DNA of 64,000 nucleotides from Chitinophagales bacterium (GCA_013816805.1 JACDDS010000010.1:1-64000), one strand, 5' to 3'; counted from the stretch's first letter, positions 36,027 through 45,251 are shown. Translations and numbers: made by a program. Notes: generated by a model not told the origin, from the letters alone.

Positions 36027-36034
36027 TATCTTTG
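36027..36034 (+). promoter_or_regulatory. -7 box of the bamD operon
   Basis: TATCTTTG matches TAnnTTTG exactly and ends 6 bases before the chosen bamD ATG. Transcription would begin at or next to the start codon, giving a leaderless or nearly leaderless mRNA. Confidence 0.5.
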
Positions 36035-36040
36035 CAGCTT

Positions 36041-36877
36041 ATGAAATTCAGGGGGAAACTCCTTTTCTTCTTAATTTTTGCAATTCAAATCGCACTTATT
36101 TCCTGCAGCCAGTATCAGGATCTTCTGAAGAGTGACGATTATACTTTGAAATTGCAAAAAGCCAAAGAATTTTACGAAAAGGGTGAATATTACAGAGCTC
36201 AGCCTCTTTTTGATGATCTTGTAAATTATTACAAGGGAACAAAGGTTATGGCCGATGTTTATTATTATTATGCATATACCTATTACGGGCTTGGTGAATA
36301 TCTTCTTGCATCTTACCATTTTAAAACCTATGCCAATACCTATTCTGATGATCCCCGCGCTGAAGAGTGCCTGTTCATGAGCGCAAAGTGTTACTACAGG
36401 CTTTCACCAGGTTATGAATTGGAGCAATCTTATACAGAAAAAGCAATTGATGATTTCCAGCTGTTTGTTAATGCGTATCCATCCAGCAAGCTGGTTTCCG
36501 AAGCTAATCAGAACATTGATGATATGCGGAGAAAACTGGAGATAAAGGCATTCCATAGTGCTGAGTTATATTATAACATGGGGAAGTATGAAGGAGCCAT
36601 TCTTGCATTGGAAAATTTATTAAAGGACTATCCGGAAACCCCAGATGCTGAATCTGCGTCTTTTCTGATTGTAAAATCAAATTATCTCTATGCAGTAAAT
36701 AGTATTCCATCAAAACAGCATAACCGGTTTGAGAACACAATCAAGAGTTACCAATTTTATATTTCACAATATAATGAAGGAGCACATTTGAAGGATGCCC
36801 AGGATTTGTATGATTTATCCCAAAAATTTTTAAATAAAACGAAAAATAATGACCAAGAACAAGCGCAACGGAACTAA
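36041..36877 (+). CDS. bamD: outer membrane assembly lipoprotein BamD
   Basis: A 278-residue lipoprotein with signal peptide KLLFFLIFAIQIALISC and lipobox Cys, followed by SQYQDLLKSDDYTLKLQKAKEFYEKGEYYRAQPLFDDL, the start of the TPR array. Repeated TPR units (YYYYAYTYYGLGEYLLASYHFKTYANTY; YNMGKYEGAILALENLLKDYPETP) are typical. BamD joins BamA in inserting beta-barrels into the outer membrane. ATG at 36041 is preferred over a TTG 9 bases upstream. It overlaps rpoZ by 29 bp. Confidence 0.92.
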   Translation: MKFRGKLLFFLIFAIQIALISCSQYQDLLKSDDYTLKLQKAKEFYEKGEYYRAQPLFDDLVNYYKGTKVMADVYYYYAYTYYGLGEYLLASYHFKTYANTYSDDPRAEECLFMSAKCYYRLSPGYELEQSYTEKAIDDFQLFVNAYPSSKLVSEANQNIDDMRRKLEIKAFHSAELYYNMGKYEGAILALENLLKDYPETPDAESASFLIVKSNYLYAVNSIPSKQHNRFENTIKSYQFYISQYNEGAHLKDAQDLYDLSQKFLNKTKNNDQEQAQRN

Positions 36878-37199
36878 GGATATTTCTCCGGTAGTAGAAA
36901 CCAGGAATCTCGAGGACTTACAAAAAAAATCAGGTAACGTGTATGAATCAATAGCAATAGTAGCAAAACGGGCAAACCAAATATCATCTCAACTAAAAGA
37001 AGAATTGCATAGTAAGCTGGAAGAATTTGCCACTACTACTGATAACCTGGAAGAAATACATGAAAACAGAGAGCAAATAGAAATATCAAAGTATTACGAG
37101 CGCATGCCTGATGCAACTCTTGTGGCAACTAATGAATTTTTAGAGGATAAAGTATATTTCCGCAATCCAACGCGCGAGAATAGTTCTTTGGAAGAATAG
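36849..37199 (+). CDS. rpoZ: RNA polymerase omega subunit
   Basis: A 116-residue omega/Rpb6-like subunit. The core NVYESIAIVAKRANQISSQLKEEL carries the conserved helix that latches onto beta-prime. The C-terminal extension (FLEDKVYFRNP) is usual in Bacteroidota. It overlaps the end of bamD in another frame. Position between bamD and coaBC is the standard order in the phylum. Confidence 0.9.
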   Translation: MTKNKRNGTKDISPVVETRNLEDLQKKSGNVYESIAIVAKRANQISSQLKEELHSKLEEFATTTDNLEEIHENREQIEISKYYERMPDATLVATNEFLEDKVYFRNPTRENSSLEE

Positions 37200-37305
37200 C
37201 GGCCCGGAACTGCTTAGCAATAAGTTGTTCTATGCTTTGTGTTAGTTCTATAGCAGACCTGTAATACTTAGCTTTTCGTATCAACGAACTACTGAACCTA
37301 CTCTG

Positions 37306-38532
37306 ATGGGTATATTATTCGGGAAAAAAATTCTGTTGGGCATTACTGGCAGCATTGCTGCTTATAAAAGTGCTTTCCTTATCAGGCTTTTAATTCAGGA
37401 AGAAGCGGTTGTTAAAGTGCTGATGACCAGGGATGCGAACTCTTTTATTTCCCCGCTCACACTTGCTACACTGTCAAAGAATAAGGTACTGTCGGAACTA
37501 ACGGATAACGCAGGTACCTCTTGGAATAACCATGTTGAACTGGGATTATGGGCTGATGTATTGATTATAGCACCTGCTTCAGCCAATACCATTGCGAAAT
37601 TTGCAAATGGCCTTTGCGATAATTTATTAACCACTGTTTATTTATCAGCCAGATGCCCCGTAATAATTGTCCCTGCGATGGATGAGGACATGTGGAAACA
37701 TGCATCAACTCAAAAGAACCTGGCTCAATTGAAAAGTTATGGAAATCAAATTATTCCTGTGGGAACCGGAGAGTTGGCAAGCGGATTAACCGGAGAAGGA
37801 AGAATGGCAGAACCGCAGCAAATAATAAATTTCCTCAGTGATTATTTAGAGCCCATATATTTAAAAACAAAAAAAAAGTTAAGCGGTAAAAAGGCGCTTG
37901 TTACTGCAGGCCCAACTTATGAAGCAATAGATCCTGTAAGATTTATCGGAAACCGTTCCTCAGGTAAAATGGGAATCGCTATTGCTGAAGCGTTAGCAAA
38001 GGAAGGAGCTGAAGTGGAATTAATAACCGGCCCAACAGCTCTTTCAACTTCTAAATATAATATCCAAACAACCCGTATAACATCAACAGCAGAAATGCAC
38101 GATGCTGTTATCAGGGCTTTTGAAAATGCGGATATTACTATCATGGCTGCAGCAGTTGCAGATTTTACTCCGGAGTACCCTTCCGTTAAAAAGATAAAAA
38201 AGCAAAACGGTACTTCTTTTAATCTTCCCTTGGTTGAAACCACTGACATTATAAATGCGTTAGGGAAACGCAAAAGACCTGATCAATTGCTTGTAGGTTT
38301 TGCTCTGGAATCTAATAACGAGATTACAAATGCTACAGAAAAACTAAAAAATAAGAATCTGGATTTTATTGTTCTCAACTCTTTAAATGATTATGGTGCC
38401 GGTTTTGAGCTGGACACCAATAAAATTATGATTATCGACCGGGATGAAAAGCAATATACTTTTGAGGTGAAACCTAAATCTGAAGTGGCAAAAGATATTG
38501 TTGATTTTATCGTTCAGAAATTAATAATATAG
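37306..38532 (+). CDS. coaBC: bifunctional phosphopantothenoylcysteine decarboxylase/synthetase
   Basis: A 408-residue CoaBC for coenzyme A synthesis. The FMN-binding CoaC half has GITGSIAAYKSAFLIR, the catalytic His in NHVELGLWAD and PASANTIAKFANGLCDN. The motif normally PxMNxxMW reads PAMDEDMW. The CoaB half starts KKALVTAGPTYEAIDPVRFIGNRSSGKMG and holds MAAAVADFTPE and the Lys-rich KKIKKQNG loop. It follows rpoZ by about 106 bp and precedes a DUF4835 gene. Confidence 0.95.
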   Translation: MGILFGKKILLGITGSIAAYKSAFLIRLLIQEEAVVKVLMTRDANSFISPLTLATLSKNKVLSELTDNAGTSWNNHVELGLWADVLIIAPASANTIAKFANGLCDNLLTTVYLSARCPVIIVPAMDEDMWKHASTQKNLAQLKSYGNQIIPVGTGELASGLTGEGRMAEPQQIINFLSDYLEPIYLKTKKKLSGKKALVTAGPTYEAIDPVRFIGNRSSGKMGIAIAEALAKEGAEVELITGPTALSTSKYNIQTTRITSTAEMHDAVIRAFENADITIMAAAVADFTPEYPSVKKIKKQNGTSFNLPLVETTDIINALGKRKRPDQLLVGFALESNNEITNATEKLKNKNLDFIVLNSLNDYGAGFELDTNKIMIIDRDEKQYTFEVKPKSEVAKDIVDFIVQKLII

Positions 38533-38570
38533 ACAGAGATGGGGTAATGATCATCTCAAAAAATAAAACT

Positions 38571-39470
38571 ATGCAAAAACTGCTTCTGATATTTTTTTCC
38601 ATATACCTGTCAATTCCTGTTTCAGGACAGGAATTAAATTGCAAGGTGCAGGTAATAAATGCGAAGGGAACTATCAATAATCCCCAATTCATGCAAACCC
38701 TTCAAAAATCCATTTATGATTTTCTCAATAATCGCAAATGGACGAATGATAATTACGCTCAACAGGAACGCATTGATTGCAGCATGCTTATAAATATCAG
38801 TGATGAAATAAGCTCGGGAAAATATACGGCTCAATTAACCATCCAGAGCAGCAGGCCTATCTTTAATGCCAGCTATAATACTACATTGTTGAATTGGGTT
38901 GATAAAGACTTTCAATTTGATTATACAGAATATCAAACACTAGAATTCAATGATAATTCCTTTCAGTCCAATCTCTCATCTCTGCTGGCGTATTACGCAT
39001 ACCTCGTAATTGGCCTCGATTACGACAGTTTTACTCAGAATGGAGGCAATCCTTATTTTTTAAAAGCTCAGAATGTAGTGAACCAGGCTCAGAGTGCTCA
39101 GGAGCCCGGATGGAAAGCTTTTCAAAGCACACGTAACAGGTACTGGATGGTTAATAATTTACTTGACAGTAAAATGGCTAATTTAAGAACGGCATTATAT
39201 AAATATCACAGGCAGGGACTTGATAAAATGTATGACGATCCAGATGTGGCAAGAAAGTCAATTACTGATTGCGTCAATTTATTAAACGGTATTTATGAAG
39301 AAACTCCCAGTATTATGATACTTCAGGTATTTCTTGCAGCCAAGTCAGACGAGCTGGTGAATATCTATTCAAAGGCGAATCCTAACGAAAAGTCAGGAAT
39401 TGTACAAACACTTAGCCGTATAGATGCATCCAATGCAGCCAAATATGCACAAATCCTGCGTTCAAATTAG
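38571..39470 (+). CDS. DUF4835 secreted protein (PorD-like)
   Basis: A 299-residue protein with a signal peptide (KLLLIFFSIYLSIPVSG before QELNC). The core LNCKVQVINAKGTINNPQFMQTLQKSIYDFLNNRKWT and the C-terminal IYEETPSIMILQVFLAAKSDELVNIY are the DUF4835 pattern. Some annotations link this family to type IX secretion as PorD; I treat that as unproven. The coaBC-DUF4835 order is conserved in the phylum, but recN, often next, is absent. ATG at 38571 is preferred over one 24 bases upstream. Confidence 0.85.
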   Translation: MQKLLLIFFSIYLSIPVSGQELNCKVQVINAKGTINNPQFMQTLQKSIYDFLNNRKWTNDNYAQQERIDCSMLINISDEISSGKYTAQLTIQSSRPIFNASYNTTLLNWVDKDFQFDYTEYQTLEFNDNSFQSNLSSLLAYYAYLVIGLDYDSFTQNGGNPYFLKAQNVVNQAQSAQEPGWKAFQSTRNRYWMVNNLLDSKMANLRTALYKYHRQGLDKMYDDPDVARKSITDCVNLLNGIYEETPSIMILQVFLAAKSDELVNIYSKANPNEKSGIVQTLSRIDASNAAKYAQILRSN

Positions 39471-39485
39471 GTATTCTGCTAATAA

Positions 39486-40589
39486 TTATTCCCACCTAAA
39501 AACTTTTATTGCTACAAAATAAATGACTATTCCCCAGATGCTGAGCACCAGCAAGTCACTTCCAATCTGCGCAATGCTCGCTCCTTCAAATGCAACCTTT
39601 CGCATCGCATCATTTAAATAAGTCAGGGGAAGAATCCTGGTTACCGGCTGCAACCATGCCGGAAAATTATCTGTAGAAAAAAAGGTGCCCGCAAGTAAAA
39701 ATTGAGGCATGGTAATAATGTTTGCGATGGGCGGAACGGCTGCTTCATTTTTTGCAAGTCCCGATACTACAAATCCAAATCCCATGAATACAAATAAGCC
39801 AATAAATGACAGCAATAACATGTCAATAAAAGTTATCCAGCCGTAGATGAGCGTAAAGCCGAATGCGAAGTGCCCTAATATCAATATAACGCTTGAAGTA
39901 ATTAAAGCGAATAAAATTCTGCTTAATGCTTCACCAAGTACAATGTAAGGCCGCTCAATAGGGGTAGCAAAAAATCTTTTAATTACCAGGCTTTGCCGCA
40001 GATTTAAAAAAACAAATGCAGTTCCGAAGACACCAGTGCTCAGCAGTGAAAATCCCAGCATTCCCGGTAAAATGAAATCAATAGACCGGTATTCCCTTCC
40101 AGGCAATTTCTCTTCCTTTATTTCAGCCACAGTATGCTTATCCGGGGTTGCCTGTAAAGTTGCTTTATCAATTAAAGACTGAAGTGTATTTAATAATAAT
40201 TGTGCATTGCGCGAAGATTGCGAAGTCCTGACATTCACAATTAAGGGACTTTCATTATTGTTTGCATTTCGGTTTATAGTTACTATTCCGTCAATTCTTC
40301 CCTTTTTTAAATCGCTTATTAATTCCTGAGCTGTTTCTTTACGGATCAACCTAATGGCTGACATGTTATTTAAATTATGAAATAACAAATTGGAAGTGTC
40401 GCTGCTGCTTGCAATGCCTACTTCCAGTGAGAACCCCTTATTCCCAACAAAACCAAAAACAATAATGAATATGAGAGGAAAAGCAAAAGAAAAAACCACT
40501 GCTGAAGGGCTTCTAAAAATACTCCTTAAGCTCGCTTTAAATATTGCAAGCATTGCCCTGATTTGATTATACTTTTTTTGCTCTGCCAT
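39486..40589 (-). CDS. ABC-2 type transporter permease
   Basis: A 367-residue membrane protein with an N-terminal helix (SPSAVVFSFAFPLIFIIVFGF), a periplasmic loop of about 140 residues, and five C-terminal helices beginning FILPGMLGFSLLSTGVFGTAFVF. This is the ABC-2 exporter layout. LQPVTRILPLTYLNDAMR is the usual motif before the last helix. It pairs with the ATPase gene 55 bp upstream. Substrate unknown; drugs, lipids or polymers are typical. Confidence 0.88.
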   Translation of the reverse strand: MAEQKKYNQIRAMLAIFKASLRSIFRSPSAVVFSFAFPLIFIIVFGFVGNKGFSLEVGIASSSDTSNLLFHNLNNMSAIRLIRKETAQELISDLKKGRIDGIVTINRNANNNESPLIVNVRTSQSSRNAQLLLNTLQSLIDKATLQATPDKHTVAEIKEEKLPGREYRSIDFILPGMLGFSLLSTGVFGTAFVFLNLRQSLVIKRFFATPIERPYIVLGEALSRILFALITSSVILILGHFAFGFTLIYGWITFIDMLLLSFIGLFVFMGFGFVVSGLAKNEAAVPPIANIITMPQFLLAGTFFSTDNFPAWLQPVTRILPLTYLNDAMRKVAFEGASIAQIGSDLLVLSIWGIVIYFVAIKVFRWE

Positions 40590-40644
40590 AAATTAAACAG
40601 GGATAATTAATGAGATCGTTAGCTTCCAAATCAGAGAAAAAAAA

Positions 40645-41409
40645 CTATTCATTTCTCCATTCTTTACCGGTAAGGCGTAAAAAAACGTCTTCAAGATTTG
40701 CTTTTTTAACTTCTTTTTTTCTTTCAAAACCTGTAGATACCAACTCGTCGATAAGGAAATCGGGACTGTTAAGGGCAATTATTTTCCCGCTATCCATTAC
40801 TGCAACGCGTTCACACAGCTCCTCCGCTTCATCCATGTAATGCGTAGTAATTACAACTGTGGTTCCTTTTTCACGAATCCGTCGGATCAGGTCCCATAAG
40901 TTCCTCCTGGCCTGGGGATCAAGGCCCGTGGTAGGCTCATCGAGGAAAATAATCTTTGGATGATTAATCAGCGTTGTCGAAATGCTGAATCTTTGTTTCT
41001 GGCCACCGCTTAATTCTTTGTATTTATTTTTTGATTTATCTGCTAACCCTACCATCGATAGAATTTCGTACCGGTCAACCTTCACATTATATAAACCGGA
41101 AAATAATTCGAGCAGTTCCAGTAAATTTAAACTCGGATAATATCCTGCAGCCTGCAGCTGAACACCTATAATTTTTTTTATTTCATTTTGATCGTTATCG
41201 ATAGACAAGCCATTGACCAGTACCGTACCGGAAGATTTGGATCGAAGTGTTTCGATAATTTCGAGAGTGGTAGTTTTTCCGGCACCGTTTGGACCTAATA
41301 ATCCGAAAATTTCCCCTTCATAAACCTGAAAGGTTATTCCTTTAACTGCTTCGAAATCACCATACTTCTTTTTAAGATCATCTACCGAAATAATTATATT
41401 TTTTTCCAT
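40645..41409 (-). CDS. ABC transporter ATP-binding protein
   Basis: A 254-residue ATPase with Walker A GLLGPNGAGKTTTLE (about 34-48), Q-loop IGVQLQAAGY, signature KELSGGQKQRFS, Walker B KIIFLDEPTTGLDP and H-loop TTHYMDEAEELC. It powers the ABC-2 permease encoded just downstream. The C-terminus lacks an extra regulatory domain. Confidence 0.93.
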   Translation of the reverse strand: MEKNIIISVDDLKKKYGDFEAVKGITFQVYEGEIFGLLGPNGAGKTTTLEIIETLRSKSSGTVLVNGLSIDNDQNEIKKIIGVQLQAAGYYPSLNLLELLELFSGLYNVKVDRYEILSMVGLADKSKNKYKELSGGQKQRFSISTTLINHPKIIFLDEPTTGLDPQARRNLWDLIRRIREKGTTVVITTHYMDEAEELCERVAVMDSGKIIALNSPDFLIDELVSTGFERKKEVKKANLEDVFLRLTGKEWRNE

Positions 41410-41478
41410 AATATCCGGTGATTTGCAAAAAAAGTAATTAATACTGATGCCAGAATTCTATTGCACGATTCTTAATGA

Positions 41479-41880
41479 TTATACAGGTTTTCTGAAGAGA
41501 TAACGACTCATATATATTCCCTGGCTATTGTTACTATTAGGGCTTTGCACTCCTGTGGAGACACTGTATAACTCCCAGCCATCGGAAGAATATTGATTTA
41601 AAGTACTCACCACCAGGGCATCGTTAGAGGCGATATTTTTGAAATTAATTCCTCCGAGGCTATATATATTGATAAGGTCCTTACTGATATCTTGTCCATC
41701 TGTTGTAGATTCAATTATACGTGAGCGACCTGCACCACCGGGAATAATAGATTCAATGGAAGTGAATTGCCGGTACTGGTATTTCACTGCATCGGGTGCG
41801 CTTCCTCTAAAACTTACTGCAGAAAGAACAATTATAATAGCTAATCCAGCATACAGGAGATTTGTAAATTGTGTTTTCAT
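41479..41880 (-). CDS. exported protein of unknown function (DUF4177-like)
   Basis: A 133-residue protein with an N-terminal signal or anchor helix (LLYAGLAIIIVLSAVSF). The mature part has YQYRQFTSIES..., ALVVSTLNQYSSDGWELYSVSTG and MSRYLFRKP, the strand-helix-strand pattern of DUF4177-like small proteins (yxY...LN.yg.dGWELv). I do not recognise a function. Confidence 0.65.
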   Translation of the reverse strand: MKTQFTNLLYAGLAIIIVLSAVSFRGSAPDAVKYQYRQFTSIESIIPGGAGRSRIIESTTDGQDISKDLINIYSLGGINFKNIASNDALVVSTLNQYSSDGWELYSVSTGVQSPNSNNSQGIYMSRYLFRKPV

Positions 41881-41922
41881 AGATGGTTTTATTATTATTC
41901 TTTCAAAACTTTGTAACTGAGG

Positions 41923-42816
41923 TTACATACTAAAAGATTCTCTCATTTTGGTATTCACACTTAAAACAGGAATAGTTGATTCGCTTATCAGATTTCTTGC
42001 AGAAGAACCAAACAGCATTTCATTCCACTTTGATTCCTGCCCGGTTACGATAATAATTAAATCAGCATTTACTTTCGCCGCATGATCGATTACTGATTGG
42101 GATGCCGCATGATTCCTTACAATATGAGAAGTGTGCGGAATATTATTTTGATTTAATTTTATTTCAACCTCAAGCACTTTTAATTCAACATCTTTCGCCG
42201 ACCCAAGCATATCTTCAAAAAATGCGGTAATAGCAAGCAAGTGAATGGTAGAACCAAAAAATTTTGCCCATCCAATAGCTATATCCAGTTTCTCAGTAGA
42301 TTCATCCGTGCTGTCCAGGGGTAGTAATATATCCTTAAAACTTTTCTTCCATGGTTCTTCCCTCATAGTAATAATCGGGCTTGGGGCGCTCTGAATAGTT
42401 CGGTATGCATTTGAACCAATGATATACTTGTCAATATTGGTGATCCCTGAAACACCATGGGTTGCCATCACAATCAGTTTTACATTCTCATTACGAGCCA
42501 TGCATTCGATCTGAGCATGAATCTTCCCGACTGCCACTTTTGAATTAATGGTAATATCCTTTAGATATTGATTCTTTTCCTTGATTTCCGACATTTTATT
42601 CTGAATACCTTTTTCAATTATCTCAGGAAAATCGACCACCATATCCAGATTTGTATTTTGTGAATAGGATTCATATACGTGAAGCAGCAATATTTCCGCA
42701 TTCGCCTGGCGTGCAATAACTGCAGCATATTCCAGGGCTTTAATCGAGATTTCAGAAAAATCTATAGGCACTAATATTTTATTAACCGAAATCTGAGATA
42801 TGCTTTGATTATTCAT
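41923..42816 (-). CDS. universal stress protein, tandem UspA domains
   Basis: A 297-residue protein of two UspA domains. Domain 1 (about 10-150) starts NKILVPIDFSEISIKALEYAA and ends with the nucleotide loop THGVSGITNIDKYIIGSNAYRTI. Domain 2 (about 157-290) starts DILLPLDSTDESTEKLDIA and ends LFGSSARNLISESTIPVLSV. The G-x2-G-x9-G(S/T) ATP motif is clear in domain 1 and degraded in domain 2. It is divergent from a nucleoside phosphorylase gene. Confidence 0.9.
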   Translation of the reverse strand: MNNQSISQISVNKILVPIDFSEISIKALEYAAVIARQANAEILLLHVYESYSQNTNLDMVVDFPEIIEKGIQNKMSEIKEKNQYLKDITINSKVAVGKIHAQIECMARNENVKLIVMATHGVSGITNIDKYIIGSNAYRTIQSAPSPIITMREEPWKKSFKDILLPLDSTDESTEKLDIAIGWAKFFGSTIHLLAITAFFEDMLGSAKDVELKVLEVEIKLNQNNIPHTSHIVRNHAASQSVIDHAAKVNADLIIIVTGQESKWNEMLFGSSARNLISESTIPVLSVNTKMRESFSM

Positions 42817-42842
42817 GAGAATGGATTTTAGATTTAAGTTTG

Positions 42843-42850
42843 CAAAGGTA
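42843..42850 (-). promoter_or_regulatory. -7 box of the usp gene
   Basis: On the minus strand TACCTTTG is an exact TAnnTTTG, 26 bp before the Usp start codon, within the 48-bp divergent gap. No clear -33 TTG is seen. Confidence 0.4.
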
Positions 42851-42864
42851 ACAACTGCTATCTA

Positions 42865-43740
42865 ATGACGGTTATTGGTGCTTCGGAACTTATTCTTAAT
42901 CCACGTGGGTCTGTCTATCATTTAGATTTACTTCCGGAAGAGATAGCAGATACTATTATCACTGTTGGGGATCCGGCAAGGGTAGCGAAAGTGTCAAAAT
43001 ATTTTGATCGCATTGATTTCAGGCAGCAGAATCGTGAATTTGTTACCCATACCGGCTACGTGGGTGAAAAACAATTGACAGTAATATCAACAGGTATAGG
43101 CACCGATAATATTGATATTGTGGTGAATGAACTTGATGCTCTGGTTAATATCGATTTAAGCAATCGCATTGTAAAAAGTAAAACAAAATCACTCAAATTT
43201 ATCCGTATTGGCACCTCGGGTTCGTTGCAACACGATTTACCCGTTGACTCGTTTGTAGCTTCCCGGTATGCAATAGGCATGGATAACCTTATGAATTTTT
43301 ATGAATTTTCTAATAATGTTTATGAAAAAGAGATGCTGATTGCTTTTCATAACCATGTGCAGGAAAAGCACATCGCTTTTACTCCCTATGTAACAGGTTG
43401 TTCTCCTTTCTTAATTTCCAAATTTGAAACGGAATTTAAACAAGGAATTACTGTTACCTGTCCCGGTTTTTACGGCCCACAAGGCAGGATGTTAAGGGGT
43501 TCTCTGATTTTTAATGATTTACTCAGCACGCTCTCCGTATTCTCTTTTTCAGGATGGCCCATTACTAATTTTGAAATGGAAACTTCAGGTTTATATGGAT
43601 TGGCAAGGCTTCTTGGGCATGAAGCGCTTTCATTAAGCGCTATAGTTGCTAACCGTATAGAAAAACAGTTTAGCAACAATGCGGAAGGCACCATTGATAA
43701 ATTGATCCGCGTAGCATTGGAAAAAATAACCAGTGATTAG
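42865..43740 (+). CDS. nucleoside phosphorylase
   Basis: A 291-residue member of the PNP/UDP phosphorylase family. Visible are the phosphate-binding TVGDPARVAKVSKYFD, STGIGTDNIDIVVNEL, RIGTSGSLQ and the nucleoside-site NFEMETSGLYGLARLLGHEALSLSAIVANR. Length and motifs are nearest to uridine phosphorylase-like enzymes, which split nucleosides with phosphate for salvage. The base preference cannot be set from sequence. Confidence 0.88.
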   Translation: MTVIGASELILNPRGSVYHLDLLPEEIADTIITVGDPARVAKVSKYFDRIDFRQQNREFVTHTGYVGEKQLTVISTGIGTDNIDIVVNELDALVNIDLSNRIVKSKTKSLKFIRIGTSGSLQHDLPVDSFVASRYAIGMDNLMNFYEFSNNVYEKEMLIAFHNHVQEKHIAFTPYVTGCSPFLISKFETEFKQGITVTCPGFYGPQGRMLRGSLIFNDLLSTLSVFSFSGWPITNFEMETSGLYGLARLLGHEALSLSAIVANRIEKQFSNNAEGTIDKLIRVALEKITSD

Positions 43741-43828
43741 CATAAATTGTACTGAACGAACGTTTGCAATTTATCAGAACCTCTTCCTTTATGCGACTCA
43801 CGGTAAGATGTTTTATTTTTGAATTGCA

Positions 43829-44458
43829 ATGCGATTACAACTTCCACTGCTTATAGCAATTTTTTCCCTGTTGCATCTGACACAAATGTATGCTCAGGAG
43901 CGTCCGCTTATTCAATATAGCGGTATTGTTATGTCAATAGATACCAACCATATTCCCGTATCGTTTGCCAGCGTCTATAACCGGAGCATCAACATAGGTA
44001 CTATTGCAAATTATGAAGGTTTCTTTTCTTTTGCGGCTCATATAGGAGATACCATTGAAATAAGTTCTGTTGGCTACAGGAAAGGAATAGTGATAGTGCC
44101 TGAAATTCCAAATAACCAAAGTTTCACCGCTCTTATTTTTCTTAAAAAGGAGGTGCAAACTCTTCCCGAAACTAGTGTATACCCCTGGTTTTCAAAGGAT
44201 CAATTCCGCGATGCATTCGTTCACATGAATATACCGGATGATGATCTTGAGCGGGCCCGAAAAAATCTTGATCCAAACCGATTAGGGGAATTGGCAGCCA
44301 ATCTCAGAGATCCGAATATCAATGCAGGTAAAGTATTATCTGATAATTCTTATACCTATTATTATCAGGGTCAGGTACGTCCACAGCCTATTCTGTCACC
44401 ACTTGCATGGCTTCAGTTTTTTAATATGCTGAAGAGTGGTTCTTTAAAAAAGCAATAG
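43829..44458 (+). CDS. exported carboxypeptidase-regulatory-like domain protein
   Basis: A 209-residue protein with a signal peptide (LPLLIAIFSLLHLTQMYAQ). Residues about 30-110 form a CarboxypepD_reg-like beta-sandwich (IPVSFASVYNRSINIGTIANYEGFFSFAAHIGDTIEISSVGYRKG). The remainder is helical and polar (FRDAFVHMNIPDDDLERARKNLDPNRLGELAANLRD). Such stand-alone domains are frequent in Bacteroidota; the function is not known. Confidence 0.75.
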   Translation: MRLQLPLLIAIFSLLHLTQMYAQERPLIQYSGIVMSIDTNHIPVSFASVYNRSINIGTIANYEGFFSFAAHIGDTIEISSVGYRKGIVIVPEIPNNQSFTALIFLKKEVQTLPETSVYPWFSKDQFRDAFVHMNIPDDDLERARKNLDPNRLGELAANLRDPNINAGKVLSDNSYTYYYQGQVRPQPILSPLAWLQFFNMLKSGSLKKQ

Positions 44459-44465
44459 AACGATC

Positions 44466-44632
44466 TCAAATTTTTCCTTTTTGTATTTCCTTTAGATAAA
44501 ACGGTGCAGGAACTGCATTATCGACGGCAGGTAATGATTTTAAATAAGCGTACAATGCTTTCATGTCTTCATCTGTTAATTAATTTATTCAATTCCAGGG
44601 CATGGTGGCAATATTTGTCTTCCGTCACTTAA
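44466..44632 (-). pseudogene. remnant of a cytochrome c C-terminus
   Basis: On the minus strand the pieces SDGRQILPP, then MPWN, then LTDEDMKALYAYLKSLPAVDNAVPAPF spell the end of a class I cytochrome c (usual order GRxIxPPMPW...LTDEDLKAIYAYLKSLP). A one-base shift separates ILPP from MPW, and two in-frame stops follow MPWN. No CxxCH is left. The Met of the PMPW haem ligand survives only across the frameshift. Confidence 0.7.
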
Positions 44633-44662
44633 TAAAATAAAACATATTTGAACCATATAAAA

Positions 44663-44692
44663 AAACTCCACTGCGTATAGACAGTGGAGCTA
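44663..44692 (-). terminator. hairpin with T-run
   Basis: On the minus strand CTCCACTG, an 8-base loop and CAGTGGAG form a perfect 8-bp stem followed by a run of seven T. It is the second of two terminators downstream of the small lipoprotein gene; a 7-bp inverted repeat (GGTCAAT/ATTGACC, 44694-44713) lies next to it. Confidence 0.7.
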
Positions 44693-44854
44693 AGGTCAAT
44701 TGTCCGATTGACCAGACCGGATATCCTCAACAAATAATTTCCGGCATTGGTATTCTACCCTTAAAAGAAAACCGTCATCAAGACATTCTCACCACTTTGT
44801 GGTTTAATTGTTTTCAGAATTAAAAACATTTGTGGCTGTTTTATGACAGATTTC

Positions 44855-44886
44855 CAAAAAAAAGGCAGAAGCCATGATCTCCTGCC
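44855..44886 (-). terminator. Rho-independent terminator of the small lipoprotein gene
   Basis: On the minus strand GGCAGGAG, loop ATCATGG and CTTCTGCC form an 8-bp stem (one G-T pair) followed by eight T, about 60 bp past the lipoprotein stop codon. Confidence 0.8.
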
Positions 44887-44947
44887 CTTTTCACTAAATG
44901 CCACTACTAATACTAATAATCCTGGCTGAATGAATTTTGCAATCAGC

Positions 44948-45208
44948 TCATAATTTTCCCTCAAAGTTGCGAACCTGATCTTCAGCAACCTTATTGGTAC
45001 TGTGATACAAACCTGATTCTCCTGATTTTTGCTTCACAGGAATAGGTTGCACACCTTGATACAGATGCGATGGACGAGGAGATGTAAATGGTTTAGAGGT
45101 GGGTTCCGCATTTAGGATTGCGTCATCGGCCTTTTGACATGAAGTAAGTCCTGCCATAGTACAGGAAATAATGATAGCTACAGCTATCTGTTTAATACTT
45201 GTTTTCAT
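44948..45208 (-). CDS. small lipoprotein of unknown function
   Basis: An 86-residue lipoprotein from MKTSIKQIAVAIIISCTMAGLTSCQKADD, with the lipobox Cys in LTSC. The upstream ATG would add 22 residues and is rejected because a promoter-like box lies there. The mature part is short, polar and Pro/Ser-rich (PFTSPRPSHLYQGVQPIPVKQK), with no recognised domain. It is a single gene with its own promoter box and terminators. Confidence 0.65.
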   Translation of the reverse strand: MKTSIKQIAVAIIISCTMAGLTSCQKADDAILNAEPTSKPFTSPRPSHLYQGVQPIPVKQKSGESGLYHSTNKVAEDQVRNFEGKL

Positions 45209-45243
45209 AATAGATAAATATTTTTTTGAATAAATTATAAGCG

Positions 45244-45251
45244 CAAATATA
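45244..45251 (-). promoter_or_regulatory. -7 box of the small lipoprotein gene
   Basis: On the minus strand TATATTTG matches TAnnTTTG exactly, 35 bp before the lipoprotein start codon. Confidence 0.45.

Noticed and set aside
38533-39485. Missing recN after DUF4835 as evidence of a deletion
   Set aside because: recN is often but not always next in this order; absence at this place alone is weak, and no remnant is visible.
44761-44988. A 75-codon minus-strand open frame downstream of the small lipoprotein
   Set aside because: It overlaps a strong terminator and the lipoprotein gene in another frame and lacks any recognisable pattern.
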